Positions 23,601 to 34,745 of a stretch of DNA of 64,000 nucleotides are shown one piece after another (position 1 is the first letter of the stretch; every line of letters starts with the position of its first letter). The notes beneath the pieces are model-generated. The model saw nothing but the letters and a program-made list of their open reading frames with translations, made no database searches and was not told the DNA's origin. This DNA is from Cladopsammia gracilis (lineage: Eukaryota; Cnidaria; Anthozoa; Scleractinia; Dendrophylliidae). The stretch lies in contig JAJGOT010000020.1 of NCBI GenBank assembly GCA_022457155.1, positions 2,566,501 through 2,630,500 on the forward strand, in the 5' to 3' direction. Position numbers and translations under genes: made by a program.

Positions 23601-25653
23601 CCATCTCCATTTGCGCCGCCTCAAACTGCTCCCTAGAATTGACGAATGGCATCATATGTTTTTGTTCAGGGACCATGCCATAAAACGGAGTGAATTTTCT
23701 ACTTCGGTACCTTTCTGCTGGATAGCTGTAAAATCCATGATTGCTTCTCTCATGTATAAAATTTCTGGCATTTTTTCTCGTTTTTCGTTTTGGGATTCTC
23801 TGGCTATTCGTATGCTTTCCTTTGAAAGGCACACTACCATTATTAAACGATTTAGTGTTGTGAACAAAAGAAAGTGATAGGTCGCTTTTACTCTGCTTCT
23901 TGGCTGGTATACTTTGCCTCAATCGATTTTGAGCCGTGCTGTCTTCGGTTTGCATGACTCTCGTTTCTGCGGTTGGTTTTTCTTTTTCAGACGACTTTTC
24001 CGAAGTTCTCAAACGGTCGTTTAAAGCCCTTTTTCGTATATTCTCTCGCTTTTGTTTCAGCAAAATCATAGATGCAAGTCTGACGTTAGGAGTGATATCG
24101 TTGAGCAAACCCCAGTTTACTTTTTCTTTTACTTTACGTATAGACGATTTCTTTTCCGTAGCGTTTTCTGAGTTACGTTTATCGGTATTGTGGTTATGTG
24201 TGCTAGAGGTTGAACGTCTTTTGTCGTGACGTATTGCACCAGAATGTGACGCAGGGTAAACAAAACGTGCAGTATAGACATGGTCAGCGCTCCGCTTTTT
24301 CAGGTACTGAAGAACATTTCTCAGTTTTTTCAGTTGCGGGTCGTTCAGTTGGCCTTGCTTTGCAATGAAACTCGTTGCTACGTAAGACTTCCTTGGTGCT
24401 GGCCTTTGCTCCTTCTCCATTGTATATGCTATAATATCCCCTGTTCTCGATGTGGCCTGTTGGTTGGACATACTTTCAGGCATTAAACGGTCCCCACTTT
24501 GACCTAATTGTGGAAAGACAGATTGAAGGGAGACGTCCCCAGTAGTGTATACATCGCCATACCTTTGGCTTGGTACTGGATTCAGCTTGTTTTCAGTGGC
24601 ATACCGCGGAAGCTGATAACTGCTTGGTAATGCGTCTGCTATCGAACCCGGCGATGAGAAAACTGAAATGTAATTTTTTTTCATTTGCAGAGAATACGGC
24701 TTTCGACTGTGTTGTTCATCATACAACCGAAACGGTTGGTTACCTCTTCCATATGGCGTATTCAGTACACCAGTGCGTATTTTCGTAGCCGTGTTTGGGG
24801 TATAGGCCGTTTCCGCATTATGGTTGGGAACATATGATGGTTTTTGGTAATGGGCTATTTTTGGCTGTTGCAAGGGCCAAGGAGAAGTACTTCCGATGCC
24901 AAACAAATTATGCCGCCGTGGTACCGATAATTTCTCGTTACCTCTTTGGTTGGAGATATAGAATTTTCGACGGTAACTGTTTGTGCCTGGAGCGTACTGA
25001 ATCCAAGGGTTTTTTACTTTGGGCCGAGATGCCGAGAATGATGATCTTTGATACATTTTTGGACCGTATAGAAATCGGGGAACATTACTACTCTTGGGTC
25101 TGGAGAAAATATTTTTCATTTTGCTGTTAGAGTTATAGAATGGTCTTAGGTAACTGTTTGCTATTGGAGAAGCATGACGTTCCTTCCCGATGCCATTTTG
25201 GAATCGTGATGCCAAGAATGTTTGTTTCGTGATGTGGTTAGAGTCGTAAAATGGTCTTTGAAGACGGGTTGTTTTCGAAGCGTAGGGACTCAAAGAAACA
25301 TAACGCCCGTTCGTAATGCCATTTTGGAGTTGTGGTGATGTCAATGCTTGTTTCGCTTTGTAGTTGTAATCATAGAGCGGTGTTTGGTAACGGGTTCTAT
25401 CTGGAGCGCGTTGAATCCAAGGACCATTTCGTTCGCCCCTGGCAGCATTCTGGACTCGTTGCCTCAAAAATTTCTTTTCCAATTCATAGTTGTAGCGATA
25501 CAAGGGTCTTTGGTGAAGGCTTGCTTTTGAAGCGTATGAAATCCGAGGAAAACCATTCCATTTGCCAAAGTCCGTCTGAAGTTGCGCCCAGGCTATAAAC
25601 GGTGAGAGTTCAACTAGAGATAAACAGATGAACACCACAACGGGTAAGTTCAT
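20632..25653 (-). CDS. Large secreted repeat protein, single exon, 1673 aa
   Basis: One uninterrupted 5-kb frame. The start is the ATG at 25653, followed by a clear signal peptide (VVVFICLSLVELSPFIAWA, then QLQ). Residues about 45-250 hold roughly five degenerate ~44-residue repeats, each built on Q-R/T-P-L/F-Y-x-Y/S-N with a later NG and basic residues. A second internal duplication is visible: REQFEAAQMEME (about 690) and REQFMADQMQME (about 1190), each preceded by RNF and a P..PF segment. Many dibasic sites (KKR, KRR, DKR, IKRK) suggest possible proprotein processing. Composition is rich in Asn, Gln, Pro, Arg and Met; Cys is nearly absent. No known domain is recognised. Its position beside the proline-rich secreted genes suggests co-functioning matrix or secretory proteins, but that is inference. 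Confidence 0.75.
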   Translation of the reverse strand: MNLPVVVFICLSLVELSPFIAWAQLQTDFGKWNGFPRISYASKASLHQRPLYRYNYELEKKFLRQRVQNAARGERNGPWIQRAPDRTRYQTPLYDYNYKAKQALTSPQLQNGITNGRYVSLSPYASKTTRLQRPFYDSNHITKQTFLASRFQNGIGKERHASPIANSYLRPFYNSNSKMKNIFSRPKSSNVPRFLYGPKMYQRSSFSASRPKVKNPWIQYAPGTNSYRRKFYISNQRGNEKLSVPRRHNLFGIGSTSPWPLQQPKIAHYQKPSYVPNHNAETAYTPNTATKIRTGVLNTPYGRGNQPFRLYDEQHSRKPYSLQMKKNYISVFSSPGSIADALPSSYQLPRYATENKLNPVPSQRYGDVYTTGDVSLQSVFPQLGQSGDRLMPESMSNQQATSRTGDIIAYTMEKEQRPAPRKSYVATSFIAKQGQLNDPQLKKLRNVLQYLKKRSADHVYTARFVYPASHSGAIRHDKRRSTSSTHNHNTDKRNSENATEKKSSIRKVKEKVNWGLLNDITPNVRLASMILLKQKRENIRKRALNDRLRTSEKSSEKEKPTAETRVMQTEDSTAQNRLRQSIPAKKQSKSDLSLSFVHNTKSFNNGSVPFKGKHTNSQRIPKRKTRKNARNFIHERSNHGFYSYPAERYRSRKFTPFYGMVPEQKHMMPFVNSREQFEAAQMEMEKRMRAMRARALFQSLLNINPQFFSRQPLHYPLMPITQRFDSMQENGFPARKVPFQFRLPFPQTRNYFVPPWNTRFAYGMREPQEFNFETQSQEKSENLGTTSQDSYVDQEENEPTMDENKFPRPAIPSQANYNKHPQIFQIPFTRQSSPILKIEANKAYEGLPNENTGTNYDRRQGFPGNMDPQLTEMQATYQSSPMLNRWYPVRTRKISLMADPRKVSSQWPSRLPGLDPAARWNILQSRGYFPAIYGPTFSRFYQDTAAGFHPEVDERKSFNTFAADGKNIETKSGAFNRGYQIPFPAYAMQGMNTILGEKNVPYPEEKNWHFNAPDKAVPNNIQRQIFQKRDVIHRIKNSSKVSHEKEHLVNDNAIDQALNGSNNSGNVLKNQSYTKSDITKIEKAKKHLNETKKHSLAKLKEKARFIRNFVNMGNYVVNPRMVPNVLPFTALSAPTELGIQSSDPREQFMADQMQMEDPIYTIKRKGYSINNGLSVFGDSSLRLPLRPEKTLNQVREFAFRNGPPHSLTELSDDFGQFPEKAFFPRQEDTQRQEPYAESMPTFQSNINEDSKEPQSREFQPIYVPSQQLFAFSTEQPSVSLQTPRDYRTEETETEQNEPESMTSSSSYTPKQSDFTQHVQNPPDGGAADFSEKNVQELIERGTQSIPENGHREITAGNRRDLTDGGEEYSQEDDSVENVVHDVPGESDTSFTPGLLDGLDNSQASLLRQHIGMLGTMRAGLANGPLPENSLQFSEQQKNLLQQNAIARQKALFQQRSTFSRKGTDNIEGGTASRNGHRLRLPNLSLNAIEKMIKSAAAGGTKAVYNMDAIHSYGTNTKGSVDKTVDDDDQDFSDQTVQKGRYSNNFDWKSPLMSQSPNDFNSKLEKTLSQWESPTFPNQNTANSGEKSPDSFLGRVFVPPTDANSKPDIVPGFTFDTQGQRSGPLFLPNPPQGLENDSNVETVLMVPPPVHKLEEQSGTKKGTINRKEIQKKNN

Positions 25654-26479
25654 TTTTAAAGGATCCTCCTGATTTTAGTTTCAACATTTGCGGAGTGTCA
25701 GTCGATATGGCCTTACAGAACCATGATTTCATCTAACATAGCAAAAGAGGGCGTGCCCTTTTAGTCGTCATTTATGTGCCACCAGAGAAAATCGACTTCT
25801 GAACATCCCACTTGTGTCAAACTTTGCTTGTGCCTGTGACTAGCATAAACATATATTCCGGTTGTCAAGTAAACCCAAGGAATACATTTTAGAAAAGGGC
25901 ATGAGATTATCATGTTTTCTTTTTTTAGTTTAAAGACCGTACGTATAAAGGTTATCATTAAATTATTTAGCCTAACTTGGTAATTTCGGGTGTTTCTTAG
26001 ACAGACTTTGAAGCGGCTAGAAATTGAATTGTTCCGTTTGTTGCCATAATGTCAATAGACTGGAGACAATTTCAAAAACTACCTACAACCCTTTTTATTT
26101 ACAAAATTCAGCTTGGAGTTTACAATCGAAATCGGGGAAGAGTTCAATCAACTGCTGTCTTTTAAGACTTTTTTAAGGACTTAAAAGTCCTTTGTACAAG
26201 CCTCCGACTTGTTAGTACAGATGTGAAGTTTACACCGGTAGAATTTGTTAGTTATTCGATTCAATAAAAGTGACAAAATTCCGAGTTCTACCATAGACCG
26301 ACTTGTAAGAAACGGAACGTCGGTCCCCGAATAATGCAAAACGCGTAGGACAGGGGAGAGTCCGAAGGTTGTTTCGTATCCACGAGTTGGCTCACAGGAG
26401 CCTTTGATTTGATAAATAAAACAAAATGTTTTAAAATCCTGATTCAGTTCTGGCTCTACTTCTTCGGTACTTTTCTGTG
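25654..26479. other. Upstream region of the 1673-aa gene
   Basis: Candidate promoter and 5' UTR of the minus-strand gene. Apart from an AAGGACTT/AAGTCCTT palindrome at about 26173-26190, nothing is recognised. Confidence 0.4.
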
Positions 26480-27135
26480 GTGTTGGCTGTTATGCTTTAC
26501 AAAATGGTTCTAACTTTTGAATCTGTTGATGAAATCCTAAAGTGTCACCACTCAAATGCTAACTACTGCGCAGCACGTTCGTGTGGTGCTTCTTATTATT
26601 GAGTCTGTTACTTCTTGTTGTATACGTACTTACAATTAGTACTGTTTATTCTGATGTACAAGGTGGTTCTAACCTTTGGGTCTGTGGCGCATCCTAAGGT
26701 GTGACCATTCAAATGAAAGTTATGGAGCATCACTTTCCTGTGGTCTGTTTGTAATACTGTGCAAAGAGATTCTAACTCTTGGGCCAGTGCATGAAATCCT
26801 CAATTGTGACTACTCAAATGAAAGCTACTCAGCAGTACTTTCCTGTTATACTGTTTATTATGCTGTTCAAGGAGGTTCTAACTTTTGAGTCTGTGGATGA
26901 AATCCTAAAGTGTTACCATTCAAATGAAAGCTATTGAGCAGTACTTTCCTGTGGTACTGTTTATTATGCTGTACAAGGTGGTTCTGACTTTTGAGTCTGT
27001 GGATAAAATCATAAAGTGTGACTATTCAGCAATATTTTCCTGTGGTTCTCTTGAATGAAACCATTTGAACATATTGAAATCGTTTAGCAAACTGTACAAG
27101 ATAGTTCTACACTTTTGAATCTGTGGATGAAATAC
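26480..27135. repeat. Diverged ~110-bp minisatellite, about five units
   Basis: Each unit contains 'ggttctaacttttgagtctgtggatgaaatcctaaagtgtgacc', 'attcaaatgaaagctactgagcagtactttcctgtgg' and 'tactgtttattatgctgtacaag' in that order, with 10-25% differences. The same monomer occurs at 60020-60640 and in single diverged copies near 29396-29640, 43290-43480, 46900-46960, 49080-49290, 58010-58150 and 62700-62860, i.e. near both ends of every CTHRC1-like unit. Confidence 0.8.
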
Positions 27136-27277
27136 AAAATTTGATTGTTTTTAGTGTCCTTGTCTTCAACACTTGGTTTGCCTCTCTTGTGCTGTTAACT
27201 CATTAGGTTTTCTCTACTACTTTTTACTGGTGATGCACAAAAATCACTCACATATTTCCCTTTTAAGCATCCTGCCT

Positions 27278-27283
27278 TTTATT
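27278..27283 (-). terminator. Poly(A) signal AATAAA of CTHRC1-like gene A
   Basis: About 112 nt after the stop codon, in the conserved context 'ttaaataaaaggcagga'. Copy B keeps it; in copy C the sequence is 'ttaaacaaaaggcagga'. Confidence 0.7.
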
Positions 27284-27394
27284 TAACTTCAGCATTTTTA
27301 CAACTACAAAGCAAATGATCTTAATATCCCGCAATCAGCAGCACTATTATTTACTGTCCATTATTATGCAGGAATGACTTCCTCGTCTTGAGAT

Positions 27395-29160
27395 CTAAGC
27401 TTGTGGTTTGGGAACCTCTTCAACAAAGATCCGGGACACTGAATTCCAGCCTGTGTGAGCGTCAGCATTTCCATATCCGGCGCAATTACCGACCCAGAAT
27501 CCCACTCGCACCTTTCCTTTGTGGATGTTGTTGCAGTGTCCCTCAATATGGCGGACGCGAAAAGGATCTTGAGTTTTGCCCAAATTGCCCAAGGAAACAA
27601 TACCGTCAATGGGAAGTGGAGCTGAGCATTCCGCGCCGTTGAAAGTGAAGTACCATCGTTTACAGCAGCTGGTACAGCCATGTACTCTAAAACCGCCCGT
27701 CCAGTAAACATGGAGAGCTGTATCAGAGAAGTTTTTGGTGAAGACACAATCCTGTGCAATAATGAAAAACAAAGTAAAGGGAAAATAATGAAAATGTAAC
27801 CACTACAAACTTTGTAGAGAGGAAGAAAACGAAAATTAGTACTCTGTTTACTGTCCGATATAAATTCACCACAATAGGCCTTTTGCATGATGACATCGCG
27901 AGTTCAAAAATTCACCACCAAGCCTCATTTCTACGAAATTCCTTGCAAACCTTTGACAAGTTCACGCTGTTTTGAGTGGGTATTCTTTTCAACTTTGCTC
28001 CTTTGAGAATACATTGATGAGATTGTCACAGGTTTAAACTTAGAAAGCAAGGCTTAGGAGTGAAATAAGCTAGTCTGACGTAAACATGCATAAGAGCTAT
28101 TATCTCTTCAGTATTTGCAGAATTTAAGAACTTGCAAGTTTATTTTCAGTTCAGAAGACTACAAGAAAGAAACTTCGCCAAGCCAAATTTACCTTGATTA
28201 GACCGTTGTCTTTGGAATCATCGATTTTCCACGCGCATTCCTTCCAGTTTTTAAAAGCCATCAGACCTGGAGTCCCAGCCATTCCATTTCTTCCTCTCTC
28301 CCCACGCTCCCCTTTTTGCCCGGCAGGTCCCTGGACTCCTCGCTCTCCTTTCGCGCCATCCTTTCCACTGGCATCCGCACTAGGTCCCGGAGGTCCCTGG
28401 GGTCCGGTTTTCCCAGGAATTCCTTGATCACCTTTAGCTCCGTCACGGCCATCACGTCCGTCACGGCCGGGTATCCCAGGGGAACCAGGCTTGCCATGCA
28501 TGCCGGGAACACCAGCATAATAGAAAGGAGGTGGCTGGTAATTTGAAGTGAAAATAAAGTTGGTACATATTCATGAATGCACTATGTATATTGATTTAAA
28601 CTCTAACAGATAGTATTTGTTTTAGTCTCGATTGTTTCTTACATACGTCACAATATAGTTTCTGAAACCTTTCTCGAGATTTGACAAATTTGAAAAACAA
28701 TCGAATGATCCGCTTCTTTTATTCATGCATTTTAAGGCAATACTATGGATTAAAAATACATTCTTTAGTTGAGCTGTTAGAATTCGTTTCGTTTACAGTG
28801 ACAAGTATTTTAAAATTCCTCCTATTACACTGAAAAGAACTGAAGCCATTGATGAATTATCAAACATTGTTGTGGCTTTGTTTGAGTTGCTACAGCACTG
28901 TATCACAATAAATGTAATTCGAGTTAAGTATTCGTTGATTCAACACGCCGAAGTCAAATCAATATTTGTAAAGAAACGACGTTTTGCTTTTCCCAAAAAT
29001 TTACATAAGTTCACGAAAATATTCAACGCAATCACTGACTCACCATGTTGTAAGATGGTTGTTTGGTTTTGTTGTCTGCCGCGGCACAAAAAGCCAAGAA
29101 CGACATCACAAGTAAAGACAAGAGAGCAACCCGCGAAACGTTACACGGAACGGTGGCCAT
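27395..29160 (-). CDS. CTHRC1-like secreted collagen-repeat protein, copy A, 271 aa
   Basis: Three coding exons with phase-0 introns: 29044-29160 (donor ATG|GTGAGT), 28193-28534 (CAG|CCACCT to AAG|GTAAAT), 27395-27751 (ACAG|GATTGT to stop). Exon 1 encodes a signal peptide with core [18 protein letters not shown]. Exon 2 encodes PPPFYYAG, then 15 Gly-X-Y triplets, an ADAS break, then about 12 more, ending at [15 protein letters not shown]. Exon 3 encodes the Cys-containing globular domain with [20 protein letters not shown] and [16 protein letters not shown], hallmarks of vertebrate CTHRC1. In vertebrates this secreted family trimerises through its collagen and C-terminal parts and affects matrix deposition and Wnt/planar-polarity signalling; the role here is unknown. 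Length is close to human CTHRC1 (243 aa). The ADAS break is absent in copies B and C and could kink the helix. Confidence 0.92.
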
Positions 29161-29178
29161 TTTCTCGTTACGATTTCC

Positions 29179-30387
29179 TACGATTAAGGTTAAAACAGAT
29201 CGGAAGAAATTTACAGATTAACGTGTCACAGATAAACTGAGCCGTGGGGCCTAGCTTGATAAACAAATCAAAAAAGGCCGAGGAAATGCTAACAAACGCT
29301 ATTAAGGAAAGAATTGTCAGAGATACAGAACGTCTTATCATGTTCTTAAGTTAAACCTTTTCTTCCAACATGGATCGAATTTTGGGTTATACTGTGGTTA
29401 ATTATGGACTTGGAGTCTGTGGAAAAATCTTATGGAGTGACCTGATTTAAATAAAATTTATTTGGCAGTATTTTCTTCGGTGTGGTACAGAATGTTATTC
29501 TGTATTTCTGTGTCCTTGACAATAACTCCCTTTTAAGACTGTGGATTAAATGCTATAGTCCGTTAAAATTAATGAAAGCCATTGCGCAGTATTTTTTACT
29601 AGTGTTTATTGAGTATTTTTTTCTGTTGCAACCATTAAAATAGAGGATGCTAAACAGTAGAACTTGATTTTCCTGAATTTCTTTCAGTGGATTTATTTTC
29701 ACGCCAGTTCTCTTCAAAATACACACTCTCTAATTTTGCATGAAGGAACCTGGTCAAACCGTTGTCGCTTTTATCTTTCACAAAAAATGGGAACAGAGAA
29801 CTGAAAAGATACCGGAATCGAACCATCCCGAGATTACTTCACAAAAGCCAATATTTTATTTATTTCAAGCGAGAACAAATGCCGGTCTCATGCACTAACT
29901 GAATGGAAAGGAAACTTAATTTTAACAAGACAAAAAGGGAGAAATGATTTGAAGTAGCAGCAAAATAGTTGAAAGGACAGCGAACATTGAAGAGAAAAAA
30001 TTGTTAGCGTTTATTGATTTCAAGTAAAAACCAAACTTTGTAGCTACTCGAAGAACTCCTCACGGTTAAGCCAGAGTTTGATTTAATTAGCTATAGCAAT
30101 TAAAAACTTCGCAATTCAAGAGTGTTTTACGGATTGCAACGGAGCCCATGATATATAATTTACAATAACAAAACGATTTTAAAATCTAGAGACTTTTTAG
30201 CAAACGTTTTCTATTGTAAATCAGTTGAAAGAGACTGTAAAAAATGGTTTGAGGTCTCTACCGTATCAGCACGTTGCACTGATATTGTTGCTCTAGGACA
30301 AATTAAGTCTAAACTCAATTTTCGACGAACAACTTCAACTAGAAATAGGTTGGGGTAGAAAACAGGAAAACTTAAAAAACAGCATAC
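29179..30387 (-). other. Intron in the 5' UTR of copy A
   Basis: It is bounded by acceptor CGTAG|GAAATCG, 18 nt before the ATG, and donor ACAG|GTATGC at 30388/30387. It contains diverged minisatellite monomers (about 29396-29640). The matching segment exists in all five gene copies. Confidence 0.55.
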
Positions 30388-30480
30388 CTGTAAAAATGAA
30401 AAGTCTTCTTGTTCGTTCCAAAAACCTTGAACTGATTGCTGCTGTAAATGAATGAGATAAGTTTCTAGCCAGTCTGATAG
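30388..30480 (-). other. Probable untranslated leader exon of copy A
   Basis: Ends at 30388 in TTTTTACAG|GTATGC. The same block, including 'aaaaaccttgaac' and a conserved donor, lies about 1.2 kb upstream of exon 1 in copies A and B and in both broken copies once insertions are subtracted. The 5' boundary is a guess; no initiation ATG with an open frame into exon 1 is seen. Confidence 0.5.
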
Positions 30481-30902
30481 ATTTTTTCAGCCTATGTTTT
30501 GACATTATATTGTAACGCGTTAGCGCGAGTTTATTGTTTACTATGAGTTGAACTTTGGCAATCTACATAATTATCACTGATAGACACAGTATTCATTACG
30601 ATAGCTGCCACTCTGTATTTGGATTGGAGTGGAAATTCGACATAACTTTAGAGTGCGATTTCGGCGTACCGAAACGAGTGCTAATGTGACACGCTATTAC
30701 ACTCTTTTGACCGCGCGCTAGGAAAACCACTTTCAAAAACTTTTTGGGAGAAAATGATTGTCGTATAATAAACAATTAATATTCGTCAGTTCGTTTATTA
30801 GTCTATTTTTTCGAGCCTTTAGGCACTAATGATTCGTAAAAATAACCAGCCGCATTTTAACGCAGTTCCGCTGAATAACCTTTGTGTATTAAACAAATTT
30901 AT

Positions 30903-32274
30903 TATATCTCTTAGTTAGTACGCGCGCTGTGATTGGTCAATTTAGCGGGCCGTATTTTTCAGTACGGCCCGCTAAATTTGAGTGTCCCAGCATCAACCTA
31001 GCGTACGCTTAAAAAAGTTGTTTTCTTCGTTAAAAATTATCCAGAGGAAACGTTTGGAGCTAAATGGGTTAAAATGTCGGGTTACAAAAACTCTCTGCGA
31101 TGAAATTAAGCTATAACTTTAGCGAAAAACTGATTAGCGGCGAATCAAAAAGCATTGACAATTTTCTCGAGTAAGCTTACATGCTTAAGCTTATTGTTTT
31201 GGTATTTAGCTTTTAGGCTGTAAGTTATAAAAACTCGAGAAACTCGGCAAATTCGTTTAACTCTAACAATTTAATTCAGCAATGACAAAAGAGTACCTTT
31301 TTCGCAAGAAAACGTTTCTATGAAAAACATAAAGCTGCAAAACAACTTGAAAAGGCTTCCATCGGCGAACTGTAATATCATGTTTGATCAAGTTCTTGTC
31401 TGGTTATAAACGTAAGTTCAGAGTTATCGTTTGTGGCAGTGGCTTTAATAAGAACAAACTTGAAGCTACAGAGTTACGCTAAAAGTGTACCTTGATTCCT
31501 CAGCGAAATTTTTGACCTTGCAGTGGATTCCATGAAAACAATTTTTGCGTATTCGCAAATACGCTCTTGCTGCAGCTCACGCTGAAAATTTGTCAGGTGC
31601 GATTGAAATTCAAACTCATCCATGCACAAAGTTCGGCATGAAGCCACTAAAGCACACCGAGCCAAAAACAACTTGCAGTCTTTGATGACTAGATATTTTC
31701 AGTGTCCTTGTAGAAGTTTGAGAGTTTCTTCGTTCACCGCTGTAGACCGAAGTGCTGCCACCACATTTTCCTGTTTCACAAACACGTTTGTTTTGGCGAT
31801 TTTATCGCGGCGTTTTCATTCTTCTTTTCCTCACTTGTGTTCGCCAGTAACTAATAATCCTTTTCAAAGAAAACTACCTTATGTCAGGTTTCCGTCATCC
31901 TACCGAACACATGGAAGATTAAATTAATTCGTTTATTGAGTTTTCATTCAAGAGCCACGCAAGTTCATGCCGAATCGAGGACCGATCACACTATTTTTGA
32001 AAGCCAATAAAATTTGCTCTTTGCTTTCTTGTGACGTACGTCAGTCAAATGAAGCCATCCATCTTTTGACTTGAAAGGTTTTTCTTTATCTCCGATTTGG
32101 AGATATAATAAATATCTTACTAACCTCGTTTTCTCGGTCCGTACTGTAAATTACGGCCCTTGTTTTTCCCCTTCGATTTATGGCCCGCGCGCTTCGCGCT
32201 TGGGCCATAAATCGAAGGGGAAAAACGCGGGCCGTAATTTACAGTACGGCCCTCGAACTCGGTTAGTAAGAGGT
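30903..32274. mobile_element. ~1.37-kb foldback-type insertion absent from unit 2
   Basis: Unit 2 reads 'acaaatgtaaac' at 51841 where unit 1 has 'acaaat', this insert, then 'gtaaac'. Ends resemble each other (ATATCTCTTAGTTAG left; ATACCTCTTACTAAC right, reverse-complemented). A 16-bp perfect hairpin sits near the left end (30939-30978) and a ~45-bp-arm hairpin near the right (about 32140-32248); both carry GGGCCGTA motifs. The interior has no long frame. Superfamily unknown. Confidence 0.75.
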
Positions 32275-32936
32275 ATGTAAACTTTTTAATTTCAATTCAA
32301 GAGAAGAGCGTCGCAAAAAAAAATATGTGACATTTAAGCAAGGCTGTCATTTTTCCCATGATTGTTGAATTTAATACAAGGGTGTCAACAAAACTATACC
32401 ATCACAATACAAGTACAAAAAAATATATATTTCAATTCCTTCCATAAGGAACTTATAACAATAATAATAGCTGCGGTCACACTAGCCATTTTACCCTTGG
32501 GCAAGAGCCTCTTGCCTACGGGGAAGCAACTTTCTGTGTGTGACCGATTTCCCCAGAGTGAAATTGGCTTCGGGAAATTTCCATGGATACGTAAAAAAGA
32601 ACAAAAGAATTGCCCATGGCAGTTCCAGAGGTAAGTCCTATGGGTTAACAAGAACCTAAAGCGGCTCAACCAATCACGAAAAAGTAATATGTACCAAACA
32701 TTAGAAAACACGTGTTATCCGCGCAGTCGTGCTGTAACATGGCTGGTTTTCAAGCGTTTCGATGAGAACTGAAAAAAAGCGCATTTGTTGCCGGCGTCGA
32801 CGTTCTCTTCTTAAAATAAAGTGCCGAAATGCCTATGCATAAACCTATTTGAGGTGGAGGTTGTAAGGCAAGCGGTAATATTGCCGAAAACATTTCACGA
32901 TTCTTGCCATCCATGTTTACATTCAAGATTATTAAG

Positions 32937-33653
32937 GTTACAGTGTACCTTCGCGGGTGTCTCCAGTATAACAGCTCTAGCGTCTTAAGGTTACACTTAA
33001 CATACCTAAACCCAGATATCAAATTAAAGCTTATAGAGCTGGCTATCTAAATATGGAAACCATTTGGTAATAAAGTGAATTGTCGAATTTTTTACGACGT
33101 CTAAATTCGAAAGTCCGAACAGCTTTAAAACGCTATAACTCAAAGCGGTTATTGTATTTTGCTAATTTGATTTGTTCTCGGATTTCCGGACACGAATCGC
33201 TAAAAAAACGTGTCGGCAATTTCCCATATTCAATTGTAGTGAAAAGTTACAGAATATTTTCGAAAAAAGGAGAAAAAAAATTGGAATGATCGCACGGAAA
33301 TGGCTCTTGACGAAAACGTTTTCGGAAATAAGAAATTCACCGTCACGTTTTTGTTGATTATATGTTAGCCTAGCTTCTGTCCAAATTTGAGGAAAATCGA
33401 ACAAATTTCCTTTGAGTTGTAGCTCTTTAAAGTGTCCCCAACAAGCGAAAACTTAACTTTGAGAAAACAGCGCTTAAAAAAACATATCGCTTCATAAACA
33501 AACTCCGCCCACAAAAGTTATACTGTCATTTCTCCGTCAATTTTCACTATTTTTCGATAATTTTTGTTTTGAATGAAAGTTCATTCTGTAAACTTTATTT
33601 TGACGCCAAAAAAAAAAAATTCGATAAATTTTCGATCTGAAGGTACACTGTAA
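32937..33653. mobile_element. ~0.72-kb TIR element absent from unit 2
   Basis: Ends TTACAGTGTACCTTC and GAAGGTACACTGTAA are a perfect 15-bp inverted repeat. Unit 2 reads straight through ('gattattaatctgtgttttcc' near 52500). The interior is AT-rich and non-coding, so non-autonomous. The target-site duplication is unclear. Confidence 0.75.
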
Positions 33654-34549
33654 GCATAATCTGTGTTTTCCTCCAAATCGGATGCACGTGTTTCCTCCCC
33701 TTGGGCAATTTTTCTGCGTGTCCGCAAGCATGAAATCGATCAAAAACCCAGAGCGAGCCCAACCCAAACTATTTCCCATGGGTCATGAGAGCAAGGTCAC
33801 TTAGCGAGCGATGTTTAGTAAAACGCTTGGAATGGAGTTACAGTTTTTATTTTTTCCATACCATTTTAGTGCTTTTAAATCAAACTATATGAAAGCTAAT
33901 ACAATTTGACCTTTTCGGTTCTCTTAGCTGAAAATTTTAGCGGCAGAAAATTTTAGGGATAGGAAGCCTTTCCCCGAATTTACTCGTGGCTGCTTTCGCC
34001 TTCCCGAAAATCCTAGGTCGCCTTATTTTGTACCCAAAATGTTAAATTTTCCGATGTTACGAAAGTTTTAGGCGACATTTTTCTAAAGAAAACTCTATTT
34101 TGTAGTCTAATTAATTAAAATATTTTAGATGACTGCGGGATACCGAACAGTTTTTCCACCGAGCGCATGCATGCACAGGGAGCCCAGACAATCTGTTTGT
34201 GTAACATGAACGTTTGTAATTTTATAGGAAATGTATGGGATTTACCTAAATTTCATATATAGCGACGTATCGCCAAATGTATGTACTGATTAACGCTAAA
34301 TAAACGTTAAATTACCTTATTTATTGTGTGTTGTCGTCCTTTTGCCGTAAAAGTGATTTTTGAGCGATTTTGAAGGATTCTGAGTTCGCCGTTGACTGTG
34401 CGTCTAATGTCCCAACTATCCCAGAGATTCCCTGGTCACCTTTGGCTCCGTCTCGGCCATCACGTCCATCACACGGCCTGGTATCCCAGGGAAACCAGGC
34501 TTGCCATGCATGCCGGGGACACCAGCACAACAAAATGGAGGGGGCTGCC

Positions 34550-34716
34550 AATAGCCCTTTTCACGGTTAACTCTGCTCATTTCCATTACAATGAAATCTA
34601 GCACGTATGTGAGGCAATTTCGGGCTATTTTGTAGTTTTAGCCCGAAATTGCCTCGCATCTACGTTGGATAACATTGTAATGCAAATGAGAAAAATCAAC
34701 CGTGAAAAGGGCTATT
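34550..34716. mobile_element. 167-bp fully palindromic MITE
   Basis: Ends AATAGCCCTTTTCACGGTT and AACCGTGAAAAGGGCTATT; the whole element folds, with a second inner stem 'gaggcaatttcgggcta'. It sits exactly at the splice-acceptor side of the psi1 collagen exon; unit 2 lacks it ('gctgccaatttgaag'). Confidence 0.8.
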
Positions 34717-34745
34717 TGAAGTAAAAATAAACTAATGAAATATTC

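Noticed and set aside
21807..25598. Several plus-strand open frames of 60-160 codons across the 1673-aa gene
   Set aside because: All overlap one continuous minus-strand frame with a signal peptide; none has motifs of its own.
28872..29240. Plus-strand frame (also in the other two copies) over exon 1 of the CTHRC1-like genes
   Set aside because: Antisense to a signal-peptide exon with correct splice donor; conserved only because the locus is duplicated.
32362..32711. Open frames conserved between 32362-32711 and 51931-52358
   Set aside because: Conserved only as part of the segmental duplication, containing indels that break frame between copies (for example the extra 'ctc' and T-run changes) and no family features.
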